Below, piece by piece: positions 34,698-42,925 of a stretch of 64,000 nucleotides of DNA; positions within the stretch are counted from its first letter, which is position 1; each line of letters begins with the position of its first letter. The translations under genes and the position numbers were made by a program. Source of the stretch: an uncultured Bacteroidota bacterium (GTDB lineage Bacteria > Bacteroidota > Bacteroidia > Flavobacteriales > Flavobacteriaceae); the NCBI GenBank assembly GCA_913047695.1, contig CAJWUI010000005.1, positions 124,001 through 188,000 on the forward strand. The letters run 5' to 3'. The notes below the pieces were generated by a model that made no database searches, had not been told where the DNA came from, and saw only the letters and a program-made list of their open reading frames with translations.

Positions 34698-35102
34698 TTA
34701 TAATTGAATTTTTGGTCTTTTATAGTGAAAAGCCCTGTTTGCGTTTTCAAGAATAAGTTTTTTACTATCTAAAAAATTTATTCTAAATTTCCACTCATCC
34801 CATCGAGATTTATAATTTATGTAGAATTTCTTTTGATTTTTTTCAATTTCAAAAAATGTCTTGTCTTTTGAGGTTTTATATGATCCATTTAATTCAAGGG
34901 TTACTTTATTTAAAAATCCTTTGGGATATTCAATTTGATAGTGATCAAAAGTTGGTTGAGATACTTTTGGGAAAAACTTCTCTCCATTCTGATAGACAAA
35001 TTCAATTTCCCAATATCCATTTAACCGGTCTATTTGAATTCTTTCATTAATAGAACAATTAACAATAAAAATAAATATCAAACACAGAACAACTACTCTC
35101 AT
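34698..35102 (-). CDS. Lipocalin-like lipoprotein
   Basis: A 134-aa lipoprotein (MRVVVLCLIFIFIVNCS, lipidation at the Cys) followed by a beta-rich domain: DRLNGYWEIEFVYQNGE, KVTLELNGSYKTSKDKTFF, WDEWKFRINFLDSKKLILEN. This resembles the lipocalin-like domain families of Bacteroidota envelope proteins, where GxW is near the N-terminus. I chose the ATG at 35102, one base after the recF stop; an earlier ATG at 35123 would add KYSDYK and overlap recF. It is co-transcribed with recF and precedes DUF721 by 20 bases. Ligand unknown. Confidence 0.75.
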   Translation of the reverse strand: MRVVVLCLIFIFIVNCSINERIQIDRLNGYWEIEFVYQNGEKFFPKVSQPTFDHYQIEYPKGFLNKVTLELNGSYKTSKDKTFFEIEKNQKKFYINYKSRWDEWKFRINFLDSKKLILENANRAFHYKRPKIQL

Positions 35103-35103
35103 T

Positions 35104-36183
35104 TTATAGTCTGAATATTTCATAAGTTGATTTTATGTTTTTTAATGCTTCAATTATTCTTTCTTCATGGGTATCAGTTATAAATATTTGACCAAAATAA
35201 TTTTGATCAACTAGAGATAGAATTTGAGTAACTCTTTTTTGATCTAATTTATCAAATGCGTCATCAAAAAGAAGAAGAGGACTAAATCCATTTAAATTTT
35301 CTAAAAAATTAAATTGTGCTAGCTTTAGTGCAATTAGAAAAGTTTTTTGCTGCCCTTGACTTCCAAATTTTTTTATAGGTTTTCCATCTAAAGATAAAGA
35401 TATGTCATCTTTATGAATGCCCGTTGTTGTATATTGAAAAATCTTGTCCTTTTCAATACTATCAATGAGAAGACGCGAATGATTTTTAAATTTTAATTGA
35501 CTTTCGTATGTCAATGTTGCATTTTCATTTTTTTGACTAATTTTTTTGTATGTTTCAATAAAAACAGGAACAAAATCATCCATGAAAGCTTTTCTTTTTT
35601 CAAATATTAGATGACTTCTTTCGACCAACTGATTATTATAAATTTCAAGCGTATCTTGATCAAATGCTTTATTCAATGCAAAATATTTAAGTAATGAATT
35701 TCGCTGAGATAAGATTTTGTTATATTCCAAAAGATTGTTTAAAAAAATCAAGTCTGTTTGACCTATAACACTATCAATGAACTTTCTTCTTGTATTACTT
35801 CCATCAATAATTATATCACGATCTGCTGGTGAAATAATAACAGTTGGAATCATACCAATATGCTCAGATATTTTTTTGTAAGCATTTCCATTTCTTTTAA
35901 TAATTTTTTTCTGTCCCTTTTTGAATGAACAAATTATTTTTTCCTCACGTAACTTTTTTTCATAAATACCCTTAATTATAAAAAAATCCGTTCCAATTTG
36001 AATATTCTGAACCGAAATAGGGTTGAAATAACTTTTACAAAATGACAAATGATAAATTGCATCAAGTATGTTAGATTTTCCAACACCGTTTTCGCCTACG
36101 AAACAATTAATATTAGGATTAAATTCATATGAAGCAGAACTAAAGTTTTTATACTGCGTAAGTGTTAATTGTTTTAAATGCAT
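35104..36183 (-). CDS. recF: DNA replication and repair protein RecF
   Basis: A 359-aa SMC-like ATPase that helps RecO/RecR load RecA at gaps. It starts MHLKQLTLTQYKNFSS, has Walker A FVGENGVGKSNILDAI (about 29-44), the ABC signature-like KKFGSQGQQKTFLIALKLA, Walker B LLLFDDAFDKLD and the D-loop region. Length is normal. dnaA, dnaN and gyrB are not adjacent, so this is not an oriC-type cluster. Confidence 0.96.
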   Translation of the reverse strand: MHLKQLTLTQYKNFSSASYEFNPNINCFVGENGVGKSNILDAIYHLSFCKSYFNPISVQNIQIGTDFFIIKGIYEKKLREEKIICSFKKGQKKIIKRNGNAYKKISEHIGMIPTVIISPADRDIIIDGSNTRRKFIDSVIGQTDLIFLNNLLEYNKILSQRNSLLKYFALNKAFDQDTLEIYNNQLVERSHLIFEKRKAFMDDFVPVFIETYKKISQKNENATLTYESQLKFKNHSRLLIDSIEKDKIFQYTTTGIHKDDISLSLDGKPIKKFGSQGQQKTFLIALKLAQFNFLENLNGFSPLLLFDDAFDKLDQKRVTQILSLVDQNYFGQIFITDTHEERIIEALKNIKSTYEIFRL

Positions 36184-36222
36184 AACTCTATAAAAATAAC
36201 AAGTTCAAACTATTGATCCGTT

Positions 36223-36250
36223 TTGATTTAGAATAAAAAGATTAATTTTG
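36223..36250 (+). promoter_or_regulatory. Bacteroidota-type promoter for the TPR-ribH-mutL run
   Basis: TTG (36223-36225), 17 bases, TAATTTTG (36243-36250), 18 bases before the ATG at 36269. It lies in the 85-base divergent gap with recF and could drive the whole plus-strand run to 42311. Confidence 0.55.
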
Positions 36251-36268
36251 TAGATATATTATATTTAA

Positions 36269-37039
36269 ATGGCAACTTACAAAAAAAGAGGAGCGAAAAA
36301 ATCATTGGGTAAAAAAAATGATTCTGATGAAATTAATGAAAGTAAGACAGCTGAGGTATTTGACAGTCTTGATATTACTGCTAATAAGACTGAGAATTGG
36401 GTAGTCAAATACCAAAATATAATTTTAATTTTTATAGGTACAATTGCAGTTTGTGCACTTAGTTATTTAGGTTATCAAAATATGGTTTATAGACCAAAAG
36501 CTCAAGAAGCTATAAGTGAATTGAATCAAGCACAATACTATTTTGACCTTGCAATTAATAACTACAATGAATCAGATTCTTTATTTAAAAAATCACTAAA
36601 TGGAGGAGATGGAAAATTTGGATTCTTAGATATAATAAAAAAATATGAAGGTACACCAGCTGCAAAACTAGCGAGGTATAGTGCAGGAATGGCATATTTA
36701 AATTTGAAAGAATATAAAAATGCTATAATTTATCTTGATGAATTTTCATCGGATGATGTCCTTCTAAGCTCTTTGTCCAAAGGAGCTATTGGAGATGCTT
36801 TCGCACAAATTAATCAACCTGAAGAAGCATATCAATATTATTTAGAAGCTGCAAAAATTAATAACAATTTGTATAGTACACCTAAATATTTATTTAAAGC
36901 TGCAATGATTGGTGTTGAGTTAGATAAAATCACCAATTCTCTTTCTTATTTAATGCGAATAAAGAAAGAGTTTCCAGAATCAGAAGAGGCTAATTATGTT
37001 GATGTACAAATTGTAAAGCTAAAAACTTTATTGCAGTAA
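36269..37039 (+). CDS. Membrane-anchored tetratricopeptide repeat protein, YfgM-like
   Basis: A 256-aa protein with a basic, Lys-rich cytoplasmic N-terminus (MATYKKRGAKKSLGKKND), one transmembrane helix at about 52-72 (ILIFIGTIAVCALSYLGY) and a periplasmic TPR-type domain (KLARYSAGMAYLNLKEYKNA, YLDEFSSDDVLLSSLSKGAI, EEAYQYYLEAAKINNN). The layout resembles YfgM/TPR_21 proteins linked to the Sec translocon and periplasmic chaperones; that role is inferred. Its stop is two bases before the ribH ATG, indicating an operon. Confidence 0.82.
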   Translation: MATYKKRGAKKSLGKKNDSDEINESKTAEVFDSLDITANKTENWVVKYQNIILIFIGTIAVCALSYLGYQNMVYRPKAQEAISELNQAQYYFDLAINNYNESDSLFKKSLNGGDGKFGFLDIIKKYEGTPAAKLARYSAGMAYLNLKEYKNAIIYLDEFSSDDVLLSSLSKGAIGDAFAQINQPEEAYQYYLEAAKINNNLYSTPKYLFKAAMIGVELDKITNSLSYLMRIKKEFPESEEANYVDVQIVKLKTLLQ

Positions 37040-37041
37040 AT

Positions 37042-37536
37042 ATGGCTTCTGCAAACAAGAAGAGTTTTGAGCATGATTCTCATGCTTTACCAAATGGGGA
37101 GAATTTTAAATTTCATCTTGTTGTGTCTGAATGGAACAAGACTATTACTTACTCTCTATCATCAGCTGCCAGAAAGACATTACTCGAGGCAGGTGTAAAA
37201 GAAGAAAATATATTGACCTGGAGCGTCCCTGGTAGTTTTGAGCTTATTTATGGATCCAAAAAAGCACAGAAAAATAATCCAAATGCGGTCATCGCAATTG
37301 GGAGTATTATTCAAGGTCAAACAAAACACTTTGAATACATTTGTCAAGCAGTTACACATGGAATAAAGGATCTTAATGTAAATTCTGAAGTACCTGTGAT
37401 CTTTTGCGTTTTAACTGATTACAATATTGATCAAGCAAAAGCAAGAAGTGGAGGTAAATATGGAAATAAAGGCGTTGAAGCTGCAATAACTGCCCTCAAA
37501 ATGGCAAAATTAAATCCAAAGTCAAAATTGAAATAA
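37042..37536 (+). CDS. ribH: 6,7-dimethyl-8-ribityllumazine synthase
   Basis: A 164-aa enzyme of riboflavin synthesis that condenses 5-amino-6-ribitylaminouracil with dihydroxybutanone phosphate. Conserved segments: FKFHLVVSEWNKTIT, TWSVPGSFELIYGSKKA, VIAIGSIIQGQTKHFEYIC (catalytic region with His), VPVIFCVLTDYNIDQAKARS and GNKGVEAAITALKMAKL. Other rib genes and an FMN riboswitch are absent. It is preceded by a TPR gene (2-base gap) and followed after 48 bases by a small conserved gene. Confidence 0.96.
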   Translation: MASANKKSFEHDSHALPNGENFKFHLVVSEWNKTITYSLSSAARKTLLEAGVKEENILTWSVPGSFELIYGSKKAQKNNPNAVIAIGSIIQGQTKHFEYICQAVTHGIKDLNVNSEVPVIFCVLTDYNIDQAKARSGGKYGNKGVEAAITALKMAKLNPKSKLK

Positions 37537-37584
37537 TCATATTCAAAAAAAAATGTAAAATTTTCCATATACTTTTAATTTAAA

Positions 37585-37884
37585 ATGTTCAAATCTAACT
37601 TATTTAAACTTCGCAAGAACAAAAGATATAATTATACACCAAGGTACTTTAAAGGAAAAGAACTTAATAATGTTTACGATTTTGATTCAAAATTCTTAAA
37701 ATATCGCGAAACATATAATAGGAACGATTTTGGGCAACAATGGCGAAATAAACGCTTGGAAATGCGTGTTTACAAAAACAGACATTTCTCCATGCGTTTA
37801 ATTATAATAATTACATTATTAACTTTATTAGTACTTTATATTTTAGATTTTGATTTAAGCATTTTTACACGGTCCAATTCATGA
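37585..37884 (+). CDS. Small conserved membrane protein between ribH and mutL
   Basis: A 99-aa protein with a very basic, aromatic-rich N-terminal 70 residues (KLRKNKRYNYTPRYFKGKEL, FLKYRETYNRNDFGQQWRNK) and one C-terminal transmembrane helix at about 71-90 (LIIIITLLTLLVLYILDFDL). Such a protein recurs at this position between ribH and mutL in Bacteroidota as far as I recall, sometimes mislabelled as a riboflavin synthase subunit. It is tail-anchored with the basic part in the cytoplasm. Its stop overlaps the mutL ATG by four bases. Function unknown. Confidence 0.75.
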   Translation: MFKSNLFKLRKNKRYNYTPRYFKGKELNNVYDFDSKFLKYRETYNRNDFGQQWRNKRLEMRVYKNRHFSMRLIIIITLLTLLVLYILDFDLSIFTRSNS

Positions 37885-39680
37885 CTACCAGAATAAAACT
37901 ATTACCTGACCATATATCAAACCAAATCGCTGCTGGGGAAGTCATTCAACGTCCTTCTTCTGTAGTAAAAGAACTTTTAGAAAATTCGGTTGATGCAAAT
38001 TCAAAAAATATTCAACTTATAATTAAAGACGGAGGAAAAACCCTTATTCAAGTTATTGATGATGGCTCGGGTATTAATAGAGATGATTTGAGTTTGGCTT
38101 TTCAGCGGCATGCTACCTCTAAAATAAGGCGAACAGATGATTTGTATAATTTAAAAACTAAAGGATTTAGAGGAGAAGCTCTTGCTTCAATTGCTGCAAT
38201 ATCAAACATAGAGATTCATACTCGCGCATTTAAAGATGAAGTCTCTCAATTTACAAAAATGGAGGGAGGACAAGTTACTGAACAAAAGTTTTCAACTCAA
38301 CCTAAGGGAACATCTATTTCTATCAAAAACTTATTTTACAATGTACCTGCAAGAAGAAATTTTTTGCGTTCCGATACAGTTGAATTTAGACATATTGTAG
38401 ATGAATTTAATAGAATATCACTAGCTCACCCAGAGATAAATTTTTTGTTTTATAATAATGGGAATGAATTATTTGATCTTTCGGTCAATAAATCAAAAAA
38501 AAGAATTTGTTCTGTCTTTGGATCAAAATGGGAAAACCAACTTATACCAATAACAGAAACTACAACACTTGTCAAGATTGAAGGGTTTATTGTGAAGCCT
38601 GAATTTTCAAAAAAAACAAGGGGGCACCAGTTTTTCTTTGTTAACAATCGATTCATAAAGAGTCCTTTTTTGCATCATGCTGTGTGCAGTGCATTTGACG
38701 GTTTATTAAGAACAGGATACAATCCTGGTTATTTTTTGTATTTCACAGTCGACCCTAAGTCTATTGATATAAATATACATCCAACAAAAACTGAAATTAA
38801 ATTTGAAGAGGATCAAAGTATTTATTCTATTTTGAGAGCTGCAGTTAAGCATAGTTTAGGAATATTTCAAGTCATTCCAGCTTTAGATTTCGATAAAGAC
38901 AAATCTTTTGACATACCTTATTCTTTTAATCAAAAAAAACCAACTTTTCCTACCATTGAAGTTGATTCAAATTTTAATCCATTTACTAATACATCTATTT
39001 TTACAAAAAAACAAAAAGATCAATCCTGGAAGGATATTCCATCGAATGTAAAACTCGATTATAATTTGAAAAATAATTATAATAGTTATGGTAGTGAAGA
39101 GCTTTTTGATGTCACACAAAATAATAGAGTTTTCCAGTTATTTTCTAAATATATTGTATGTCCACTTAAAACTAGTATGATTATAATTGATCAATGTAGA
39201 GCTCATCAGAGAGTACTGTATGAAAGATTTTTGTCATCAATGACATCAAAAAAGAGTGTGACCCAAAAATTGCTATACCCACTAGAAATTAAATTAAATA
39301 CTGAGCAAAAAAATGTGTACTCTGAAATAAAAGATGTGATTGAATCTTTGGGTTTCGAAATAAAGCAAAAAAAACAATCCATATTATTAATCTTGAGCTG
39401 CCCTCAATATTTCCCTCAATCAAAAATAGAGGAATTAATAGATTATATACTTTCTAGTGATTACAAAAAAATAACAGAGGACTATTTTAGCCAAGCTGAT
39501 AAAATTGCAAAACTGCTATCTAAGCAATTATCAATAAAAAAGGGGAAATATCTTGAGTCCGAAGAATTGCAATCACTTCTAGATGACTTCTTTGGGTGTA
39601 AGGAGACAAGAATTTCTCCCTTTAATAAGCCTATTTTTATTAACTTAGAAAAGAGCGAATTGGATCAAAAACTCAATTAG
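37881..39680 (+). CDS. mutL: DNA mismatch repair protein MutL
   Basis: A 599-aa GHKL ATPase that links MutS mismatch recognition to strand removal. The N-terminal ATPase domain is intact: PDHISNQIAAGEVIQRPSSV, KELLENSVDANS, VIDDGSGI, KTKGFRGEALASIAAIS and PKGTSISIKNLFYNVPARR. The C-terminal dimerisation domain starts near 410. At the endonuclease motif position (DQHA-x2-E-x4-E in nicking MutL proteins) the sequence is DQCRAHQRVLYE (D437 to E448), lacking the His, second Ala and middle Glu. It starts on the 99-aa gene's ATGA overlap and directly abuts the rhomboid gene. Confidence 0.96.
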   Translation: MTTRIKLLPDHISNQIAAGEVIQRPSSVVKELLENSVDANSKNIQLIIKDGGKTLIQVIDDGSGINRDDLSLAFQRHATSKIRRTDDLYNLKTKGFRGEALASIAAISNIEIHTRAFKDEVSQFTKMEGGQVTEQKFSTQPKGTSISIKNLFYNVPARRNFLRSDTVEFRHIVDEFNRISLAHPEINFLFYNNGNELFDLSVNKSKKRICSVFGSKWENQLIPITETTTLVKIEGFIVKPEFSKKTRGHQFFFVNNRFIKSPFLHHAVCSAFDGLLRTGYNPGYFLYFTVDPKSIDINIHPTKTEIKFEEDQSIYSILRAAVKHSLGIFQVIPALDFDKDKSFDIPYSFNQKKPTFPTIEVDSNFNPFTNTSIFTKKQKDQSWKDIPSNVKLDYNLKNNYNSYGSEELFDVTQNNRVFQLFSKYIVCPLKTSMIIIDQCRAHQRVLYERFLSSMTSKKSVTQKLLYPLEIKLNTEQKNVYSEIKDVIESLGFEIKQKKQSILLILSCPQYFPQSKIEELIDYILSSDYKKITEDYFSQADKIAKLLSKQLSIKKGKYLESEELQSLLDDFFGCKETRISPFNKPIFINLEKSELDQKLN

Positions 39681-40421
39681 ATGAGAAGTATTACTGAGAC
39701 TGTAAAGCACCTTTTAATAATAAACATAATTTTTTTTATAGCTTCAATTTCCATCGGTGATTTAGTTTACGATTTATTTGCACTTCACTACCCTTCAAAT
39801 GAGAAATTTCAGTATTGGCAACCACTTACTCATATGTTCATGCATGGGGATTTAGGACATATTTTTTTCAATATGTTTGGGCTTTATATGTTCGGAACTC
39901 CGATAGAGCAAATGTGGGGTAAAGGCAAATTTATTTTCTTTTATTTGTCAACTGGTTTTGGGGCTGCCGCCCTGCAATTACTTCTTTACAACTACCAAAT
40001 TAATAATGTTTACTCCACTTTAATGGGTGAAGGTTTAACTCAAATAGATATTGAAAGTTTTTTTGGTTCGGGTGATTTACCTTTTTCCTACATAAATAGT
40101 GTTGGTAGAGATAATTTGATTTCTGCTCTTTCAGCTTTTAACGGTGTTATGGTTGGTGCTTCTGGAGCCTTATATGGTGTTTTAGTTGCGTTCGCATTTC
40201 TATTTCCAAATGCACGACTTATGTTGCTATTTCCACCTATACCTGTTAAAGCTAAATTTCTTGTACCTCTTCTTATACTTGGTGACTTATTTTTTGGGTT
40301 TACATCATATTCAATTGGACCAATTGCACATTTTGCACATGTTGGGGGTGCTATTACCGGGCTTATTATGATGTGGTATTGGAAAAAGAATCAATTTGAT
40401 AACAATCGCTGGGATTTATGA
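39681..40421 (+). CDS. Rhomboid family intramembrane serine protease (first of two)
   Basis: A 246-aa membrane protease with six to seven hydrophobic segments. The catalytic pair is visible: MVGASGALYGVLVAF with S161 (GxSx motif), and HFAHVGGAITGLI with H220. The conserved loop WQPLTHMFMHGDLGHIFFNM, with the His-x-x-x-Asn oxyanion region, precedes it. Compared with the second rhomboid it has an extra loop of about 40 residues (QINNVYSTLMGEGLTQIDIE) before the Ser helix. It starts immediately after the mutL stop and overlaps the next rhomboid ATG by four bases. Confidence 0.93.
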   Translation: MRSITETVKHLLIINIIFFIASISIGDLVYDLFALHYPSNEKFQYWQPLTHMFMHGDLGHIFFNMFGLYMFGTPIEQMWGKGKFIFFYLSTGFGAAALQLLLYNYQINNVYSTLMGEGLTQIDIESFFGSGDLPFSYINSVGRDNLISALSAFNGVMVGASGALYGVLVAFAFLFPNARLMLLFPPIPVKAKFLVPLLILGDLFFGFTSYSIGPIAHFAHVGGAITGLIMMWYWKKNQFDNNRWDL

Positions 40422-41293
40422 AGCTAAAAGATCAGATACAATATAGAATTCAGCAACTTAATATTGTGGAAAAAATTATCCTTATAAATATTCTTTGCTT
40501 TGTATTCCCATTACTTTTTAGAACTATACTTTTTTTGTTTAGTTTGTCTGAGAATTTTTTTGTCGGTCTTTTTGAGCTTTCTTCCTCATTTCAAGATTTA
40601 GTTTTTAGACCATGGACAATTTTGACATATGGTTTTTTGCACTCAGGTTTTTTTCATCTTTTTTGGAATATGTATTTACTTTACTTTTCATCACGCTTAT
40701 TATTAAATCTATTTAATTCTAAAATATTCTTAAAACTATATTTTTTGGGAATTATTATAGGTGGCATGACATTCATTTTAAGTTACAATTTTTTTCCTGT
40801 ATTTCAAGATACTAATCCTTATATGGTAGGGGCTTCTGCGGGTGTTATGTCAGTATTTATATTTATGTGTACGTATTCCCCTAATTTAGAAATAAAGCTA
40901 ATTTTATTTAATATAAAGTTACGTTATCTGGGTATTGCTTTTGTTCTACTTGATGTAATTCAAATTCCTTATGGAAACTCTGGGGGGCATATTGCTCATC
41001 TAGGAGGTGCCTTTTTTGGTTTTTTTTATGCTCAACGCCTTCAAAAAGGATTCGATATAGGTTTACCGTTAGATAATTTGGTTGAGAAAATATCCCAATT
41101 ATTTGTTAGAAATTCAAAAATGAAAACAGTTTACAAAAGTAAAGACAAGTCTATTATACAGAACCAAAAAACCTCCATAGAAAGAGATCACCAAAGAAGA
41201 ATTGATGAAATATTAGACAAAATCAGCGTATCAGGTTATGAGAGTCTTTCAAATGAGGAAAAAGATTTCCTTTTTAGGATAGGCAAGAAATAA
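40418..41293 (+). CDS. Rhomboid family intramembrane serine protease (second of two)
   Basis: A 291-aa membrane protease paralogous to the upstream gene. Motifs: RPWTILTYGFLHSGFFHLFW with NMYLLYF, MVGASAGVMSVFIFM with S140, and GHIAHLGGAFFGFFYAQ with H194. Residues after about 205 form a soluble C-terminal tail with a basic, helical stretch ending NEEKDFLFRIGKK, which resembles the DUF6576-type tail seen in some flavobacterial rhomboids. Substrates are not predictable. It is coupled by an ATGA overlap to the first rhomboid, and the EEP gene follows after 10 bases. Confidence 0.92.
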   Translation: MKLKDQIQYRIQQLNIVEKIILINILCFVFPLLFRTILFLFSLSENFFVGLFELSSSFQDLVFRPWTILTYGFLHSGFFHLFWNMYLLYFSSRLLLNLFNSKIFLKLYFLGIIIGGMTFILSYNFFPVFQDTNPYMVGASAGVMSVFIFMCTYSPNLEIKLILFNIKLRYLGIAFVLLDVIQIPYGNSGGHIAHLGGAFFGFFYAQRLQKGFDIGLPLDNLVEKISQLFVRNSKMKTVYKSKDKSIIQNQKTSIERDHQRRIDEILDKISVSGYESLSNEEKDFLFRIGKK

Positions 41294-41303
41294 CTATAAA
41301 TTT

Positions 41304-42311
41304 ATGAATGGGAGTATAATACTATTCAACACAGGACTTTCTATAAATCTTATATTTTTAGTTTTATTATTTTTTGGCGTTAATAGTTCTAGTTTTAACC
41401 TTGAGTTGCCAATAATTACTTTAATTACTCCTTTCCTCATTATTATTAATGCTATTTTTTTTATCTATTGGCTATCTCAACTGAAATGGCCCGCAATTCT
41501 GTTTCTTCTTTACCTTGTATTTGGATTTGATTCGTGGAAATTAGTTTATCAATTTAAATCTGACGCTGTCATAACCTCAAAGGGACTTGATATTATGAGC
41601 TTTAATATTCGTTCATTTAATCGCTTCAGTTGGTTAGATAAAGAAAATATTCCTGCTTCAATTGCTGCATTCATAAAACAGGCCTCACCTGATGTTATAT
41701 GTTTTCAAGAGTTTGCAGAAGATTTATCTCCAGAATTTGACGACTATCCTTTCAAGGTTTTTAAGCCTTATGTATTTGATGGACATATTGGCTCATCTAT
41801 AATTTCAAAATATCCATTGTTAAACTCAAAAGCAATATCATTTGCAAAATCATCAAATGGTGGTATGCAGAGTGATTTGATTTGGAAAAGAGATACATTT
41901 CGCTTGTATAATATTCATTTTGAATCATTAAGATTTGATCGAAATGAAAACTTACTTTTCTCTAAAGAATATAAAAAATCAGTTGAGAAAATAAAACACG
42001 TTTTTGATCTTCAAAAACAGCAAGCTGTTAGATTTAAAGATATTTTAATATCAAATGATTATCCTGAAATTATATGCACCGATTTAAATAATAACGCTTT
42101 TTCAAAAAATTATACCATTTTAACCAATAACCGCTATGATGCATTTACTGAAAAGGGGAGTGGTTTTGGAGCAACATATAAATTTCAGTACTTACCCGTT
42201 AGAATTGACTATATTTTTGTTTCTAAGAAAATTAAAGTTATTGATTTCACCGTTCATGATATTACTCTATCAGATCATAAACCAATTTCAGCTAGATTAA
42301 AGTGGCCTTAA
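41304..42311 (+). CDS. Membrane-anchored endonuclease/exonuclease/phosphatase (EEP) family protein
   Basis: A 335-aa protein with about three N-terminal transmembrane helices (residues 5-85) and a C-terminal EEP (DNase I-like) domain: IMSFNIRSFNRFSW (Asn of the metal site), VICFQEFAED (catalytic Glu), RLYNIHFES, IICTDLNNNAFS (Asp-x-Asn) and LSDHKPISARL (SDHxP, general-base His). The catalytic set is complete, so it is an active phosphodiesterase or phosphatase facing the periplasm or cytoplasm. Substrate (nucleic acid or lipid) unknown. Its stop overlaps the convergent WbqC gene by four bases. Confidence 0.9.
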   Translation: MNGSIILFNTGLSINLIFLVLLFFGVNSSSFNLELPIITLITPFLIIINAIFFIYWLSQLKWPAILFLLYLVFGFDSWKLVYQFKSDAVITSKGLDIMSFNIRSFNRFSWLDKENIPASIAAFIKQASPDVICFQEFAEDLSPEFDDYPFKVFKPYVFDGHIGSSIISKYPLLNSKAISFAKSSNGGMQSDLIWKRDTFRLYNIHFESLRFDRNENLLFSKEYKKSVEKIKHVFDLQKQQAVRFKDILISNDYPEIICTDLNNNAFSKNYTILTNNRYDAFTEKGSGFGATYKFQYLPVRIDYIFVSKKIKVIDFTVHDITLSDHKPISARLKWP

Positions 42312-42925
42312 TTTAAGTCAAGTTTAATACCATTCAAATAAGTCTTAGTTTCCGGACCTAAATTAAACAAAAGATCCAAAATGCTCAGGTTTGGTAAAAA
42401 TCCAAATTTATTTCCAAAAACTTGGATATATTCATTAAACTCACTTCTAACTTCTTTCTTAGATGAAATCAATGAATTAAGTTTTACAATTTGTTTTGTT
42501 TTAGGCTTTATGATTTCGTAATCAAAAGAGTGATCAATCAATAACATCAACTTTTCAATTAATCTAATATTTAAAATAAAAAGTGTAATTTCTTTTTTTT
42601 GAAAAAATGGATAAAGCTCTGATTCAAAATATTCAAAATATGGAGATGACCTGTAAGCCGAGCATATTGACTTCCAATGCTTTTTTTGCCAATCTATGTC
42701 ATATGCAATACATACATCCTTATCTAATTTTCGAAATCCTCCATGTAAATGTTTTATGGGAATAGTCAGTTTTAGCTTACCATTTGCTCCATAAATTTCA
42801 GTTCTATTTCTGAAGCTTTGCTTTTGGTAATTTAATCCCCCATAGAAATGAACTTTTTGCTGACTTATCATCCAGGAGAAGTTTTCTATGTTTGGTAGGT
42901 AAGTTGGGCATAAAGCGATTTTCAT
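42308..42925 (-). CDS. WbqC family protein
   Basis: A 205-aa soluble protein of the WbqC family: ALCPTYLPNIENFSWMIS, FYGGLNYQKQSFRNRTEIYG, GKLKLTIPIKHL and DIDWQKKHWKSICSAYRSSP with YFEYF. The family occurs in O-antigen clusters and, as here, directly downstream of lepB in flavobacteria; its reaction has not been established from sequence. The ATG overlaps the lepB stop (ATGA). Confidence 0.88.
   Translation of the reverse strand: MKIALCPTYLPNIENFSWMISQQKVHFYGGLNYQKQSFRNRTEIYGANGKLKLTIPIKHLHGGFRKLDKDVCIAYDIDWQKKHWKSICSAYRSSPYFEYFESELYPFFQKKEITLFILNIRLIEKLMLLIDHSFDYEIIKPKTKQIVKLNSLISSKKEVRSEFNEYIQVFGNKFGFLPNLSILDLLFNLGPETKTYLNGIKLDLN

Noticed and set aside
35103-35123. Earlier start of the lipocalin-like lipoprotein at ATG 35123
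   Set aside because: It would overlap recF by 20 bases and place a charged KYSDYK before the hydrophobic signal; the ATG at 35102, one base after the recF stop, gives a cleaner lipoprotein signal.
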